Under the pieces are notes generated by a model. That model searched no databases, was not told the origin of the DNA, and saw nothing but the letters and a program-made list of their open reading frames with translations. From Enoplolaimus lenunculus (Eukaryota; Nematoda; Enoplea; Enoplida; Thoracostomopsidae), in contig JASANG010002860.1 in NCBI GenBank assembly GCA_030248215.1, forward strand, positions 186,001 through 250,000: 64,000 nt of DNA, in the 5' to 3' direction. Of the stretch, positions 52,001 through 57,336 are shown in pieces. Position numbers and translations under genes: made by a program. How positions within the stretch are numbered: the first letter of the stretch is position 1; each line of letters begins with the position of its first letter.

Positions 52001-52699
52001 TATTGTGCTGTTCGTAAAAAATGGACCAATCACGTCGCAACGTAGCGCGTCAAGCAAACTTTTTCAAAATTAAACGTAACCAATCACCAGCCGAGTATTG
52101 TGTGTTCGTAAAAAATACACCAATCACGTCGCAACATAGGTATTTTCGTTGATTTGCTTTAACCAATCGCTACCTTAGCTAGCCATATTGGAGATAAATC
52201 TAAATTGGTGCCGAGGCTACGACATATACATCGGAAAAACGGTCCATGTAAAGATCAGGGGCGGAACGTTTTTCTGTGGGACTAGAATAGAGTAAGCTTA
52301 AGCTTTAGACTAATTTTTTTGCTTAGGCTTAGGCTTAGCAATATGCTTATTCTTACGCTTAGACTTTAGGTTTAGGCTTAGGCTTAATAATATGGTTTAC
52401 TGTTCCGCCCCTGTTCTTTACATTGGCCGGAAAACTTTGCCAGACGATTTACACAGCCGGTGCTCAACGGTACATTGTAAATTATATTATTTTACATTTG
52501 TCAATCAACCGATTTTCTAAAAAGTCTTATGCCTTTCCCTATCTTAGCATTGTATATACGACCATTTTTTCTGCATTCTTCGATATAAATCATCAAACAA
52601 CTTTTCTATATTTGTTTCATTTTAGGAGAATCTGCAGCATCGATTAGCTCAAGCCAATCTATGTCTCCAACCAACCCATATATTATGACCCACCTTTGA
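18926..52699 (+). CDS. R3-type receptor tyrosine phosphatase (FN3 ectodomain, single PTP domain), about 24 exons
   Basis: Exon joining in phase gives about 1286 residues. By family it is a single-pass membrane protein that removes phosphate from tyrosines of cell-surface signalling proteins; R3 members include DEP-1 and Ptp10D. Seen in order: signal peptide (1-17), about five to six FN3-like domains (40-835), membrane segment (843-867), juxtamembrane RPIPIEQF, PTP domain (about 910-1225) with DYINASYI, REYIAAQGP, FWSMIWEQ, IVMLTQC and VKCAQYWPEN, the P-loop HCSAGVGRTG (Cys1150, Arg1156), and a tail ending THL. Odd: the WPD loop reads WND (1105-1107), the catalytic Gln of the QTxxQ motif is Lys (1201), the KNRY motif is poor or in an uncertain exon, and about 14 extra residues sit between AAQGP and FW. 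Introns are full of MITEs. Orthology to dep-1 is likely but unproven. Confidence 0.93.
19050..19446 (-). mobile_element. TA-target MITE, family 2, truncated at its left edge
   Basis: Contains the family blocks CCAATCAATACGAGTCCGTA, CAAACGTTTAATTCAAC-like and the terminal ATTCGAGGTAGTACAG. The edge nearest exon 1 is missing; the remnant begins within 15 bp of the exon-1 donor. Confidence 0.7.
19659..20027 (-). mobile_element. TA-target MITE, family 2
   Basis: Ends GTATTGACCCGAATAAAAGG and TTATTCGAGTCTCTACAGTA; shares the inner blocks with 4788-5480 in inverse order. Confidence 0.75.
20165..20530 (+). CDS. PTP exon 2: FN3 domain 1
   Basis: Acceptor TTTTCAG, donor GTAAAC, phase 1 on both sides. 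Begins with a PAPNITDTSLALELP block and ends with RYWLKIRVENQECNTT, the start and the F-G strands of an FN3-like domain. Weak mark: no W in the usual B strand. Confidence 0.82.
21008..21183 (+). mobile_element. Telomere-motif MITE
   Basis: GGCATATGTAAAGATCAGGA at the left, GTTCTTTACATTGGCC at the right, TTAGGC motifs inside. Confidence 0.7.
21372..21560. mobile_element. Palindromic MITE, family 3
   Basis: Ends CACTGCAAAAAAGGTAAATC and the inverse (ACCATTTTTTTGCAGTG); inside GGCTTTTTCTGACTACACAA pairs with its inverse. Confidence 0.8.
21759..21872 (+). CDS. PTP exon 3
   Basis: Acceptor CCAACAG, donor GTAAGC, phase 1 both sides, 38 codons. Open frame in phase with neighbours but no strong domain mark, so the exact acceptor is less sure. 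Confidence 0.5.
22075..22275 (+). mobile_element. Telomere-motif MITE
   Basis: Ends GGCCCATGTGTAGAATAGGA and the inverse of AGCCCATGTGTAGAACAGGG; flanks GCCTGAAA / GCCTAAAA match at 7 of 8. Two runs of four or more TTAGGC lie inside. Confidence 0.85.
22392..22597 (+). CDS. PTP exon 4: FN3 region
   Basis: Acceptor GCTCAG in phase 1, donor GTAAGT in phase 0. Includes LLQLSWTVNVFVCGSPLVF, the W of an FN3 B strand. Confidence 0.75.
23054..23198. mobile_element. Palindromic MITE, family 4, partial
   Basis: Starts CACTGTAAATTCCAGTGAAT and contains GAATTCATTCTGAGTTAATT; the right third is missing. Confidence 0.65.
23515..23662 (+). CDS. PTP exon 5: FN3 second half
   Basis: Acceptor ATTTTAG, phase 0; donor GTAACT, phase 1. 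Contains YRPYRKYSYEITRCS, the F-strand pattern of FN3. Too short for a standard ORF search but phase-consistent with both neighbours. Confidence 0.65.
23679..23834 (+). repeat. Family-7 element
   Basis: AGGCCCTTAGCCAGCTTTCT at the left, TTAGCTACAGGCTTG at the right; inner block GACATACAAGGGTTTTCAAT shared with other copies. Confidence 0.55.
24233..24326 (+). CDS. PTP exon 6: FN3 first strands
   Basis: Acceptor TTTCAG in phase 1, donor GTACGT in phase 2. Encodes TKPLQVASYQTHFQWLAVNI, the typical FN3 opening with its W. The phase fits exon 7 exactly. Confidence 0.7.
24341..24508 (-). mobile_element. Telomere-motif MITE that seeded a minisatellite
   Basis: Left end GGTCAATGTATAGAACAGGG; the right end CTGCAGAAAAACTTTCCGCTC..CACGGGCC is the first unit of the array at 24467-24908. 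It begins 14 bp after the exon-6 donor. Confidence 0.8.
24467..24908 (+). repeat. Minisatellite, seven units of 63 bp, derived from the MITE end
   Basis: Unit anchor GCAGAAAAACGTTCCGCTCC at 24471, 24534, 24597, 24660, 24723, 24786 and 24849. Each unit is about 42 bp of MITE terminus plus about 21 bp of flank (TTATTTACAACAAAGCTCAAG). As 63 is divisible by three, several frames stay open by chance; I do not take them as genes. Confidence 0.95.
25188..25281 (+). repeat. 46-bp direct duplication
   Basis: AGCTTGGGAAATGAAAAACT and the following 26 bp occur twice in tandem, 63 bp before exon 7, with one difference in 46. Confidence 0.9.
25344..25582 (+). CDS. PTP exon 7: FN3 domain
   Basis: Acceptor TTTCAG, donor GTAAGT. 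Contains VDGLSPGVEYSLRIFAENSV, the textbook FN3 E-F-G region. Confidence 0.92.
26008..26120 (+). mobile_element. Telomere-motif MITE, left part only
   Basis: AAAATCAGAGACGAAACGTT then CTGCGAGACTGCAATAGTAT and two TTAGG motifs; no right end. Confidence 0.55.
27852..28325 (+). repeat. Minisatellite, about ten units of 46 bp (each two 23-bp halves)
   Basis: Alternating TACCGGAAACGGACACTGAA and TAACGGAAACTGCCACCTAA halves. The two halves share the frame GGAAAC..ACACC/TGAATTTTA, so the 46-bp unit arose by doubling of a 23-bp unit. Outer units are more diverged than inner ones. Confidence 0.92.
28784..28936 (+). CDS. PTP exon 8: FN3 first half
   Basis: Acceptor TTTTTTTCAG, donor GTAAAC, phase 1 on both sides. 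Begins PPSPKPTQASVSAISASEIV, an FN3 A-B strand pattern. Confidence 0.8.
29363..29425 (-). mobile_element. Telomere-motif MITE, one end only
   Basis: GGCCCATGTATAGACCAGGG followed by CCGGAACAGTAGTACAATCA; no telomeric core and no second end. Confidence 0.6.
29461..29640 (+). CDS. PTP exon 9: FN3 second half
   Basis: Acceptor TTTTTCAG, donor GTAAGT. Encodes FIGLKAYRSYVGSIRLINEI then GPS, the FN3 F-G signature. The gene's only open frame here that keeps phase 1. Confidence 0.82.
29842..29990 (+). repeat. Family-7 element
   Basis: AGGCCGTAGCCATAGCGGGC left, TGAGCTAACTACGGCCCTG right, with CATCAAAAACCCTTGTACGC inside. Confidence 0.55.
30018..30347 (+). CDS. PTP exon 10: complete FN3 domain
   Basis: Acceptor ATTTTAG, donor GTAAGT, 110 codons. 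Ends with LKSFRKYALQIYVVNRLGYS, the FN3 tail. Four potential N-glycosylation sites are visible in the middle (NTS, NVT, NNT type). Confidence 0.9.
30572..30836. repeat. Dispersed palindromic element, family 6, copy 2
   Basis: Related to 3350-3612 over its whole length. Right end TACCATGCGGAACCTCAAGA then GTTGCCATACTC is the inverse of the left end of copy 1. Confidence 0.6.
30937..31131 (+). CDS. PTP exon 11: FN3 region
   Basis: Acceptor GTTTCAG. Encodes RIFINFNYSWFAQSD with a conserved W-like core. The donor is taken as AAA|GTAATT at 31132 (phase 1); TCGT|GTAATG at 31122 would also keep phase. Confidence 0.7.
31297..31567 (+). mobile_element. piggyBac-like MITE carrying a tRNA-like core, copy 2
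   Basis: 271 bp, both ends TTAA, near identical to 13065-13335, including the tRNA-like A and B boxes with the anticodon-loop region CTCCTACTCC instead of CTCCCACTCC. Confidence 0.82.
31823..32097. mobile_element. Palindromic MITE, family 5
   Basis: Inverted arms of about 60 bp: GCCCATATTCACACGTGCAA ..GCGAGAACTTGCAGCTGCAA and the inverse, ending ACTTGCACGTGTGAAAAGGG. Related to 61479-61672. Confidence 0.8.
32404..32511 (+). CDS. PTP exon 12
   Basis: Acceptor TATTTTAG, donor GTAAGT, phase 1 both sides, 36 codons: KTAIMIMANGSTYCDRKSGN and GWFPFNRT. Fits the middle of an FN3 domain. Confidence 0.7.
32845..33034 (+). mobile_element. Telomere-motif MITE
   Basis: GGCACAAGTAAAGATCAGGG left, CTGTTCTATGCGTTGGCC right; the inner telomeric motif is largely degraded. 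Confidence 0.7.
33114..33297 (+). CDS. PTP exon 13: membrane-proximal ectodomain
   Basis: Acceptor TTTACAG in phase 1, donor GTTAGT in phase 2. Rich in Cys and ending YSVGWLADGSKYR, the GPL..G..YR motif near the membrane in R3 phosphatases. Confidence 0.82.
33348..33543 (+). mobile_element. Telomere-motif MITE
   Basis: GGGCACATGTAAAGATCAGG left and TGTTTTTACACTGGCCC right; it lies 50 bp after the exon-13 donor. Confidence 0.75.
33711..33796 (+). CDS. PTP exon 14: last ectodomain exon
   Basis: Acceptor ATTTAAG in phase 2, donor GTAAGC in phase 1. Encodes IFIRAYTEADPMPSEPICLT, the standard last strand before the membrane in R3 phosphatases. Confidence 0.82.
33894..34112 (+). repeat. Degenerate tandem repeat, about seven units of 32 bp
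   Basis: Units follow GGAAAGAATACGCTAGCGAA TATTCAC-CCC; the two best-kept units are at 34018-34081. Confidence 0.75.
36314..36748 (-). mobile_element. TA-target MITE, family 2
   Basis: CTGTAGTGACCTGTATTAGA left; TTCTTATTCATGTCACTACA right; inner blocks as in 19659-20027. Confidence 0.75.
36930..36953 (+). repeat. CAT microsatellite
   Basis: Seven to eight CAT units (CATCATCATCATCATCATCA). Confidence 0.9.
37278..37356 (-). mobile_element. Telomere-motif MITE, one end
   Basis: GGCCAATCTATACAATAGGG then AGCTGTATAAGCATATACCT and CCTAAACCTAAGCC; no second end found. Confidence 0.55.
39006..39167 (+). repeat. Family-7 element, best-kept copy
   Basis: AGGCCCGTAGCCAGGCAACC left and CCTTGGCTACAGCCC right. 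Inside GGGGGGGCTAAAAAATTTTC and AAGCAAGGTTGAAAATTTTC. Confidence 0.65.
39237..39450 (+). mobile_element. Telomere-motif MITE with exact 8-bp target duplication
   Basis: Ends GGCCCATGTATAGATCAGTG and the inverse of GACCCATGTATAGAACAGGG; both flanks are TTATAGCC. This copy fixes the family's termini and its 8-bp target size. Confidence 0.92.
41500..41575. repeat. Remnant of family-5 palindromic MITE
   Basis: AAGCGCAAGTTACAGTTGCA and TGTACGTGTGAATAGGGC are degraded arms; it ends 40 bp before the membrane exon acceptor. Confidence 0.45.
41618..41804 (+). CDS. PTP exon 15: membrane segment and juxtamembrane start
   Basis: Acceptor GTTTCAG, donor GTATAC in phase 2. Encodes LIAGCVIAVIAVILVFAFLV, an unbroken hydrophobic span, then YIFRTSYNQTKLK, the basic stop-transfer side. 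Confidence 0.92.
42735..42990. mobile_element. Palindromic MITE, family 4
   Basis: CACTGTCAATTGCAATGAAT and the inverse at GCTGAAATTTGCAGTG; inside are GAGTTGATTCTCATTATGAG-type arms. The intron also holds a degraded telomere-like piece near 42140-42220 and a G run at 42243. Confidence 0.75.
43482..43563 (+). CDS. PTP exon 16: juxtamembrane RPIPIEQF segment
   Basis: Acceptor TTTTCAG, donor GTAAGT, ends in phase 0. RPIPIEQFHHASNRIARDSG matches the conserved segment just before R3 catalytic domains. Confidence 0.92.
43589..43767 (-). mobile_element. Telomere-motif MITE
   Basis: GGTCCATGTATAGAACAGGG left, GGCCCTGTTATATACATGGGCC-type right end; few telomeric motifs left. Confidence 0.8.
43934..44033 (+). 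CDS. PTP exon 17, uncertain: start of the PTP domain
   Basis: The phases of exons 16 and 18 demand an exon of 3n+1 bases here. This segment (acceptor GTTCAG, donor GTTTGC, 100 bases) fits the phase and aligns in length: QLRNFVSTWPNCPF, then RSEFSCTTLVD where relatives have KNRYxNILPYD. The donor is weak and the KNRY residues do not match, so another exon may have been missed or the motif has diverged. Confidence 0.35.
44051..44242 (+). mobile_element. Telomere-motif MITE
   Basis: AGCTCATGTAAATATCACAG left, CTGTCCTATACACTGGCC right. Confidence 0.7.
44816..45006 (-). mobile_element. Telomere-motif MITE
   Basis: GGCCAATGTAAAGAACACGG left, CCCCTGATCTTTACATAGGCC-type right end; CCTAAG motifs on both sides of a short unique centre. 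Confidence 0.85.
45251..45315 (+). CDS. PTP exon 18: DYINASYI motif
   Basis: Acceptor TTTTTCAG, donor GTAAAT. DFNRVCLENDVNDYINASYI is a hallmark of the PTP fold. Confidence 0.95.
45671..45732 (-). repeat. tRNA-like sequence in an intron
   Basis: On the minus strand: A box TGCGTGGTATAATCGTAGCA, B box GGGGTACGATTCCC, and a partial anticodon stem TGCT/AGCA around AGCATCC. Stems are incomplete, so a pseudogene or SINE head. Confidence 0.4.
45798..45980 (+). CDS. PTP exon 19: REYIAAQGP to MLTQC
   Basis: Acceptor GTTTCAG, donor GTAAAT, phase 0 both sides. REYIAAQGPIGDKDMYSS then EFWSMIWEQDVEVIVMLTQC. About 14 residues more than usual lie between AAQGP and FW. Confidence 0.95.
45995..46192 (+). 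repeat. T-rich low-complexity tract
   Basis: Imperfect tandem TTTTATTTTTTAATTTTATT-type repeats right after exon 19. Confidence 0.85.
46631..46850. mobile_element. Palindromic MITE, family 3
   Basis: CACTGCAAAAAAGGTGAATC left; the right arm CCTATTTCAGAGAGAGGC is present but the last bases are degraded. Confidence 0.75.
46945..47076 (+). CDS. PTP exon 20: VKCAQYWPEN
   Basis: Acceptor TTTCAG, donor GTGTGT, phase 0. VKCAQYWPENINDTHVHGDI is the conserved motif after MLTQCxE. Intron 20 carries a family-2 MITE. Confidence 0.95.
47774..48124 (+). mobile_element. TA-target MITE, family 2
   Basis: CTGTAGTGACCCGAATACGA left, CTTATTCGGATCTCTACAG right, TA on both sides. Confidence 0.82.
48250..48434 (+). 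CDS. PTP exon 21: WPD loop and catalytic Cys
   Basis: Acceptor TATTCTAG, phase 0; donor GTCTGA, phase 2. RVTQLHFTGWNDFDAPDKPV stands where relatives have FHFTxWPDHGVP; the Asp is kept but Pro is Asn. Ends PPIVVHC with the Cys codon at 48430-48432. The donor is non-ideal, but the next exon completes the signature exactly. Confidence 0.93.
48674..48863 (-). mobile_element. Telomere-motif MITE, subtype b
   Basis: GGCCAATGTCACTTTAATGG left, CCCCTTAAAGTACCATGGC right; CCTAAG motifs inside. Confidence 0.75.
49065..49285. mobile_element. Palindromic MITE, family 3, next to a splice acceptor
   Basis: CACTGCAAAAAATGGTGAGT left and the inverse right, ending GCAGTG at 49285. The acceptor of exon 22 is only 21 bases further on. 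Confidence 0.85.
49307..49463 (+). CDS. PTP exon 22: P-loop Arg and Q-loop start
   Basis: Acceptor ATTTCAG, donor GTAAGT. AGVGRTGTFIAIDYLTEQLK completes the signature; Arg at 49320-49322. Ends RVNMVKTD, where family members have MVQT; Lys at 49455-49457 replaces the Gln that orients the hydrolytic water. Confidence 0.95.
49960..50047 (+). mobile_element. Telomere-motif MITE, subtype b, right end
   Basis: GAATATGCTTAATCGACAGT then GCGGCCCTAAAAGTAACATTGG-type terminus. Confidence 0.55.
50640..50772 (+). mobile_element. Telomere-motif MITE, subtype b, right part
   Basis: ATTCTCGATTACATTTTTTT, three TTAGGC motifs, and the terminus GACGGCCCTAAAAGTAACAT. Confidence 0.65.
50968..51145 (+). CDS. 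PTP exon 23: end of PTP domain and start of tail
   Basis: Acceptor TTTTCAG, donor GTTAGT, ends phase 1. SQYLLIYRCMELVIARLQKA closes the domain; a Ser/Asn-rich tail follows. Confidence 0.9.
51526..51690 (+). repeat. Possible SINE with tRNA-like head
   Basis: GGTGGCGCAGCAGTAGAGTG is a good A box, AAAGTTCGATCCCC a B box, and GGGC/GCCC close the head (51526-51603). The body up to about 51690 is unassigned. The T stem does not pair, so not a working tRNA. Confidence 0.45.
51721..51922 (+). mobile_element. Telomere-motif MITE, diverged
   Basis: GGTCCTTGTTACCTTGCGTT left, CCTCAATGTAACCTTGGCC right; the core is degraded to TTAGGGTTAAG-type motifs. Confidence 0.6.
51944..52138 (+). repeat. 95-bp tandem duplication
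   Basis: ACTTTTTCAAAATTAAACGT to CACGTCGCAAC occurs twice in tandem, with starts near 51963 and 52058 and few differences. Confidence 0.88.
52241..52428 (+). mobile_element. Telomere-motif MITE
   Basis: GGTCCATGTAAAGATCAGGG left, CTGTTCTTTACATTGGCC right. Flanks GGAAAAAC / GGAAAACT match at 7 of 8. Confidence 0.85.
52626..52699 (+). CDS. PTP exon 24: C-terminal tail
   Basis: Acceptor CATTTTAG in phase 1, TGA stop. Encodes a Ser-rich tail with NPYIMTHL at the end; THL fits the class I PDZ ligand pattern S/T-x-hydrophobic. Chosen because the phase fits and the stop follows soon; a longer last exon elsewhere cannot be excluded. Confidence 0.65.
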
Positions 52700-53269
52700 C
52701 GTGTTTGAACGACGCCTACAAAGAGCTTTTTCCGCAACACCAGGTCACTACTTTACTCAGGAGACTATTCTATCAGGCAGGGGTGGGCGTTTCGTAGACG
52801 AAACGAGGACTGACAGACAGAATTCTAGAAAATTTGGGATTGGACTGCGATACTGAAAAGTTGGAGATGGTGGGAGTAAAGTGACAACCGATATGTCTAA
52901 AACAACTCCGGCAGATATGCGTTCGGGACCGTAGCCAGCTCACACCTTGCTAGGAAGGCGTAGAAATTTTTTTAGGAGTATAGCGGATTTTTGGGCTTCA
53001 CAGCCGCAGATGCGGATGTTTTCCAAATTGTCGCTTTGAAGCTTTCAAATTTGTTCGCCATGAATTTATTTTTGAAATTTTAAAAGGAATGTTGCTAGTC
53101 AGTCCAATCAGCAGCTGCTAGCAAAGTTTAACACTAATTTTTTACTGTCTAAATGTTCTTAATTATGCCGAAAACAGTTCAAGCATTCATTAACCATTTC
53201 CTTCATAGAGAACACTATGAGCAGCTAAATACCAATTGTATACAGGCAATACGTCCAGTGTTTAAAGAT

Positions 53270-53352
53270 AACTTCTACCGTGAGACTAGTATTCGAATCC
53301 TAGCTTGAAATTGTATCTCAGATGAAATTGAAAATATTCATGTGAGAAAGGG
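53270..53352 (+). repeat. piggyBac-like MITE, right end
   Basis: ATTCGAATCCTAGCTTGAAA and AAAATATTCATGTGAGAAAG GGTGAA match the right part of 31297-31567. Confidence 0.55.
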
Positions 53353-53776
53353 TGAAGAGATCCTATTTTCTAACACGAAGTTTAGTGAAAACATTTGCAG
53401 CAACATCCGCAATAATAAATTCAGCCGATGGTGCGGATCTAAGATCCACACTTAACTTTTTGCGGATGCGGATGTGGACTCCCGCAACGTCCCTACTGTT
53501 TGACTGACGTTTGGCAAGCGTGCTAGCATTAATTTTACTTTCAGTTATGCTTTCAGTTCAGTTCTTATGCTTGTCATAAGTTTGCAAATTGAGTTTTAAT
53601 ATTAAGTACGTTTCATTCATTTTCAGGTAATTTTTTGGCCTTAAAGTATTAGTTTTGTCCCTTTTAAAAATATCAGGTCCCTTCAGTGGTGGATGCATAA
53701 AATAGAGGGGGATATATTCACACAAATCCTGCCGTTCTGAAAACTTTCCATTCAAAAAGTTCCATTTGAATCTCAG

Positions 53777-53978
53777 GCCAATGTAAAGAACAGGGGCGGA
53801 ACAGTATTATAAGCGTATTCCTAAGCCTAAGCCTAAGCCTAAGCGTAATAATGAGCATATTCCTAATCCTAAGTCTAAGCCTAAGCCTAAGCCAAGCAAA
53901 AAAAAATTACTCTAAAGCTTAAGCTTATTCTTTTCTAGTCCCATAAAAAACGTTCCGTCCCTGATCTTTGCATGGGCC
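53777..53978 (-). mobile_element. Telomere-motif MITE
   Basis: GGCCAATGTAAAGAACAGGG left, CTGATCTTTGCATGGGCC right; flanks GAATCTCA / GAAGCTCA match at 7 of 8. Two runs of CCTAAG inside. Confidence 0.88.
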
Positions 53979-54173
53979 GAAGCTCACAATGTGTTTCCTA
54001 ACCAAATAAGGGAAAAATGTGACGTTCGTGCATCACAAATTGAAAATTTTATATGTTAAAAACAAGCTTTAAATTTAAAATTTCGGAATACAACGAAGCA
54101 TAAATGTTCCTTAACCCGAAAATCTTGAATCCGTCGCTGCTTCCTTGCAATCTTTATATTTTGTCGAAATAAT

Positions 54174-54362
54174 TGCCAATGTTAAACAACAGGGCTATAG
54201 CAGTACTATAATCATATTCCTAAGGATAAACCTAAGCGCTAAAAAGAGCTTTAACCTAAGTCTAAGCCTACGCCTAAGCCTAAGCCAAAAATAGTCTAAA
54301 GCTTAAAGCTTGCTACATTGCAGTCCCGCAGAAAAGTTGTGACTCTGATCTTTACATGGGCC
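54174..54362 (-). mobile_element. Telomere-motif MITE
   Basis: GCCAATGTTAAACAACAGGG left, CTGATCTTTACATGGGCC right. Confidence 0.8.
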
Positions 54363-54532
54363 AAAATATTCAAACAATCAAGTTTCTGAATTTCGAAGGG
54401 ACTTGAACGTTCACGAATTGTCGAATTTTATATGTTTCTGTCATTTTTGGGCAAAATTTAATGCATTTGACGTAAAACCTGTTGATATGAAAATGAAGTA
54501 TTGTTGTATATAAAAACATTGGATACAAATCA

Positions 54533-54707
54533 TGGCAAATGTACAGAACAAAGCCGGATCGTTTTCATTCGGGCCTGTTATAGAGTCAGTTTTAGCTTTA
54601 GACTAACTTTTTTGCTTAGGTTTGCGCTTAGACTTACGCTTAGGCTTGGGTTTAGGCTTAGAAATATGCTTATACTACTGTTCGGGCGCTGTTCTATACA
54701 TTAGCTC
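54533..54707 (+). mobile_element. Telomere-motif MITE
   Basis: GGCAAATGTACAGAACAAAG left, CTGTTCTATACATTAGCTC right. Confidence 0.75.
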
Positions 54708-54927
54708 AAATCATTAATCGAGAAATTGTTGTGTATATTTGCAAAGAAATTACATTGTATATTTGACCATAAATCTACTCTGCTGAGTTCTGTTGGCAGT
54801 TCGAAAGGTTGTTACCGTTTATCGAATCGCTTATTTGAATTATCGTTTATAGGTCAACAACAATCATCAGTTAGAAATAATCTCATTGTTTCGGCTTTTG
54901 TGCCCTTTACCCAAAACCTCAAGTCCA

Positions 54928-55179
54928 CACTGTAAATTCCAATGAGTTAATTAATCAGCTCAGACGGAAAGTTAGTTCTTTCTGAGTTAACAAACAGTAA
55001 ACTTTAACTCACTCTGAGTTGACATGATTCTCACTGTGAGTTGAGTTCACTCCAGGTGAGTTGCTTAACTACATCAGAATGAATTAAATCGACTCAGAAC
55101 TGTGAGTTCTGATAGTCCTAACTCAGACTGGGTGATTCAACTCATTCTGAGTTAAAATCAACTCACTGGAATTGAAAGT
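54928..55179. mobile_element. Palindromic MITE, family 4
   Basis: CACTGTAAATTCCAATGAGT left; inverse arm AACTCACTGGAATTGAAAGT right. About 250 bp, the same size as the copy at 4908. Confidence 0.8.
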
Positions 55180-55748
55180 CTAAGCCTAAGCCTAAAAGCA
55201 AAGCCCTACATTATGCTAAAATCCAAGTCTAAGCCTAAAGCATAAAAGCGAAGCATAAATTAAGCGACAATTTGAAATTTGAGATAACCGATATGCCGAG
55301 TGTTCAAGAAATGGCGTGCACATTGAGAGACAGCGAGATCGGCAGTCTTTAGAGACTGCTAGGTTTAGGCTTAGTATTACAATAACTGGTTTTGGCTTAC
55401 GCTTAGGTTATAGGTTATGCGTATGCGGGGTATACGTTATAATTGGGGCAGTCAGTCACGTTTTGTCACATTTTGATTCGACATCAACTATGAAGTTTTG
55501 TTCTCTGGTTAGGTACAGCGGAGACAAAATGTTACCCAAAATATAGAACGTGACAGAACGTAACCCAACTGCACCAGTTATTACGAGATCCCCGCATTAA
55601 TTGGCAGTGCCGCCTAATAATTAACATGGGCCATCCATCAATTTGATTTTATGACCCTTGCACTGTTGCTGTAACGAATGGGTTTTTAACAATTAAAATC
55701 GTTTCTCTGTCGTGAAACTTTCCCACTGACCGAAATCATAGATGCTTC

Positions 55749-55888
55749 GGCCAATGTGTAGAACACGACCGTAACAGTAGTATAAAGCATATTACTAATT
55801 CTATGCAAAAAAAATAATCTGAAGCTTAAGCTTACTCTATTGTAGACCAGCAGAAAAACGTTCCGCACCTGATTGCATTAACATGGGC
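55749..55888 (-). mobile_element. Telomere-motif MITE, core deleted
   Basis: GGCCAATGTGTAGAACACGA left, GATTGCATTAACATGGGC right, with almost no telomeric motif left. It ends 7 bp after the stop of the Cys-rich gene. Confidence 0.75.
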
Positions 55889-55895
55889 GTATGTA

Positions 55896-57289
55896 TTAAA
55901 CAGAACAACCGAAATGGTCAATAGTCTCCCTAAAATATCGAACCCCATTCAGCAAACATTGCATTTCCACATCACTTGCGGTACATTCCCAGTACTCTTT
56001 CATCCCATAACATTTATAAGTTTCCAATACTTGCGGATTAGAACCTATTCCTGGCTCAAAAATCTTAGCCTGGTTTGCAACGTGTAAATATTGGCCACAT
56101 TTTTTGAGCACTGGCTCGCTCGTCAGCACTCTAGAGATGCATCCAAAATGCCAGAAGAATGATCGCGCTTCGCCACAAGCGTATCCAAATAGATCATCCA
56201 GGTTCCTAGCGACGCGGTTTCCACGGCAACGAAAGAATAACTCTAAGCGACAGTCTAAAAACGCTGACGCGTACGCGTCACAAGCGTTTAGTAGCTGGTC
56301 AGGGGTTAGATAATATAGTGGAAACGTTGACTCTCGGAGCAACTCAGGGTGGTAAGCAACATTTACCAATGCATCAGTAGCGTTTCTCGTCGTTATAGAT
56401 AACCCATTTTCAAGCGATAAGCCAGTTTGGTTAGCCCAAAATGCGTCTTCCGGGTATTTTGCAGTGATTTGATAAGAAAAATTTAAGTTTGACCGAGGGT
56501 AGAAGTAGAACGACTGGGGTTTGTTTTGGCGAATCATGGTATGGATCCGTTGATGCGTTCGTAACTTATTCCAGTAGTCTTCCAACGGCTGCAAGCATCG
56601 GTTGAGCTTAGCGTTGTCGTCACTGCTGCACGGTTGTACAACGGCAAAAAACGCAACTTGCGTGCGAAGTAACATAGATTGTGCGCCACTTGCTTGCATT
56701 TTGTGCAATTTACGTTTGATATTCGGTGGAATTGCAGTGAATTTTGGCAATTTTTTTCGTTTATTCAGCTGTTTTGGAGTTAGTTTGAGATGATGTAAGC
56801 TATCGCTTGGCTGGACTGAATTTTTCGAAGCAATCAGCGCAGAAATGGCTTGGTTGCCAAAAAGCGAGTGTTGGATTTTACCGGCTGCGGTATGTTCTGT
56901 TGAATGAGTATGGTTCGAAACTGTGTTTTTGGTGATGTGATTTAAATTTCGATGAAAAATGCCGTGGTGACCGCTGATCCTGTTGTTGTTGGTGTTGTTG
57001 TTGGTTTTCTTGGTTTTGGTGTTGTTTTTGTCGGGTTTGTTGTTGTTATTGTTTTTATTTTTGTTGTAGTTGTTGCTGTTTTTGTTACTATTGTTGTTGG
57101 TTTTGTCATTTTTGTTGTTGTTTCCGTTGTTACTGTTGTTGTTATTATTATTGTTGATATTGTTGTTGCTGTTATTATTGTTTGTGTTGTTGTTGGTGTT
57201 GTTGTTTTTGTTGTCGTTGTTGTTTTTGTTATGGTTGTTGTTGTTGTTGTTTTTGTTGTTGTTGTTGGTGGTGTTGTTGTTGTTGTTGG

Positions 57290-57336
<47 letters not shown>

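Larger units (their letters stand above)
52700..55895. other. Intergenic region between the phosphatase and the Cys-rich gene
   Basis: No exon supported. It contains a piggyBac-like MITE end (53270-53352), telomere MITEs (53777-53978, 54174-54362, 54533-54707, 55749-55888) and a family-4 palindrome (54928-55179) that runs into scattered CCTAAG motifs. Nothing recognised in 52700-53260 and 55280-55740. Confidence 0.55.
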
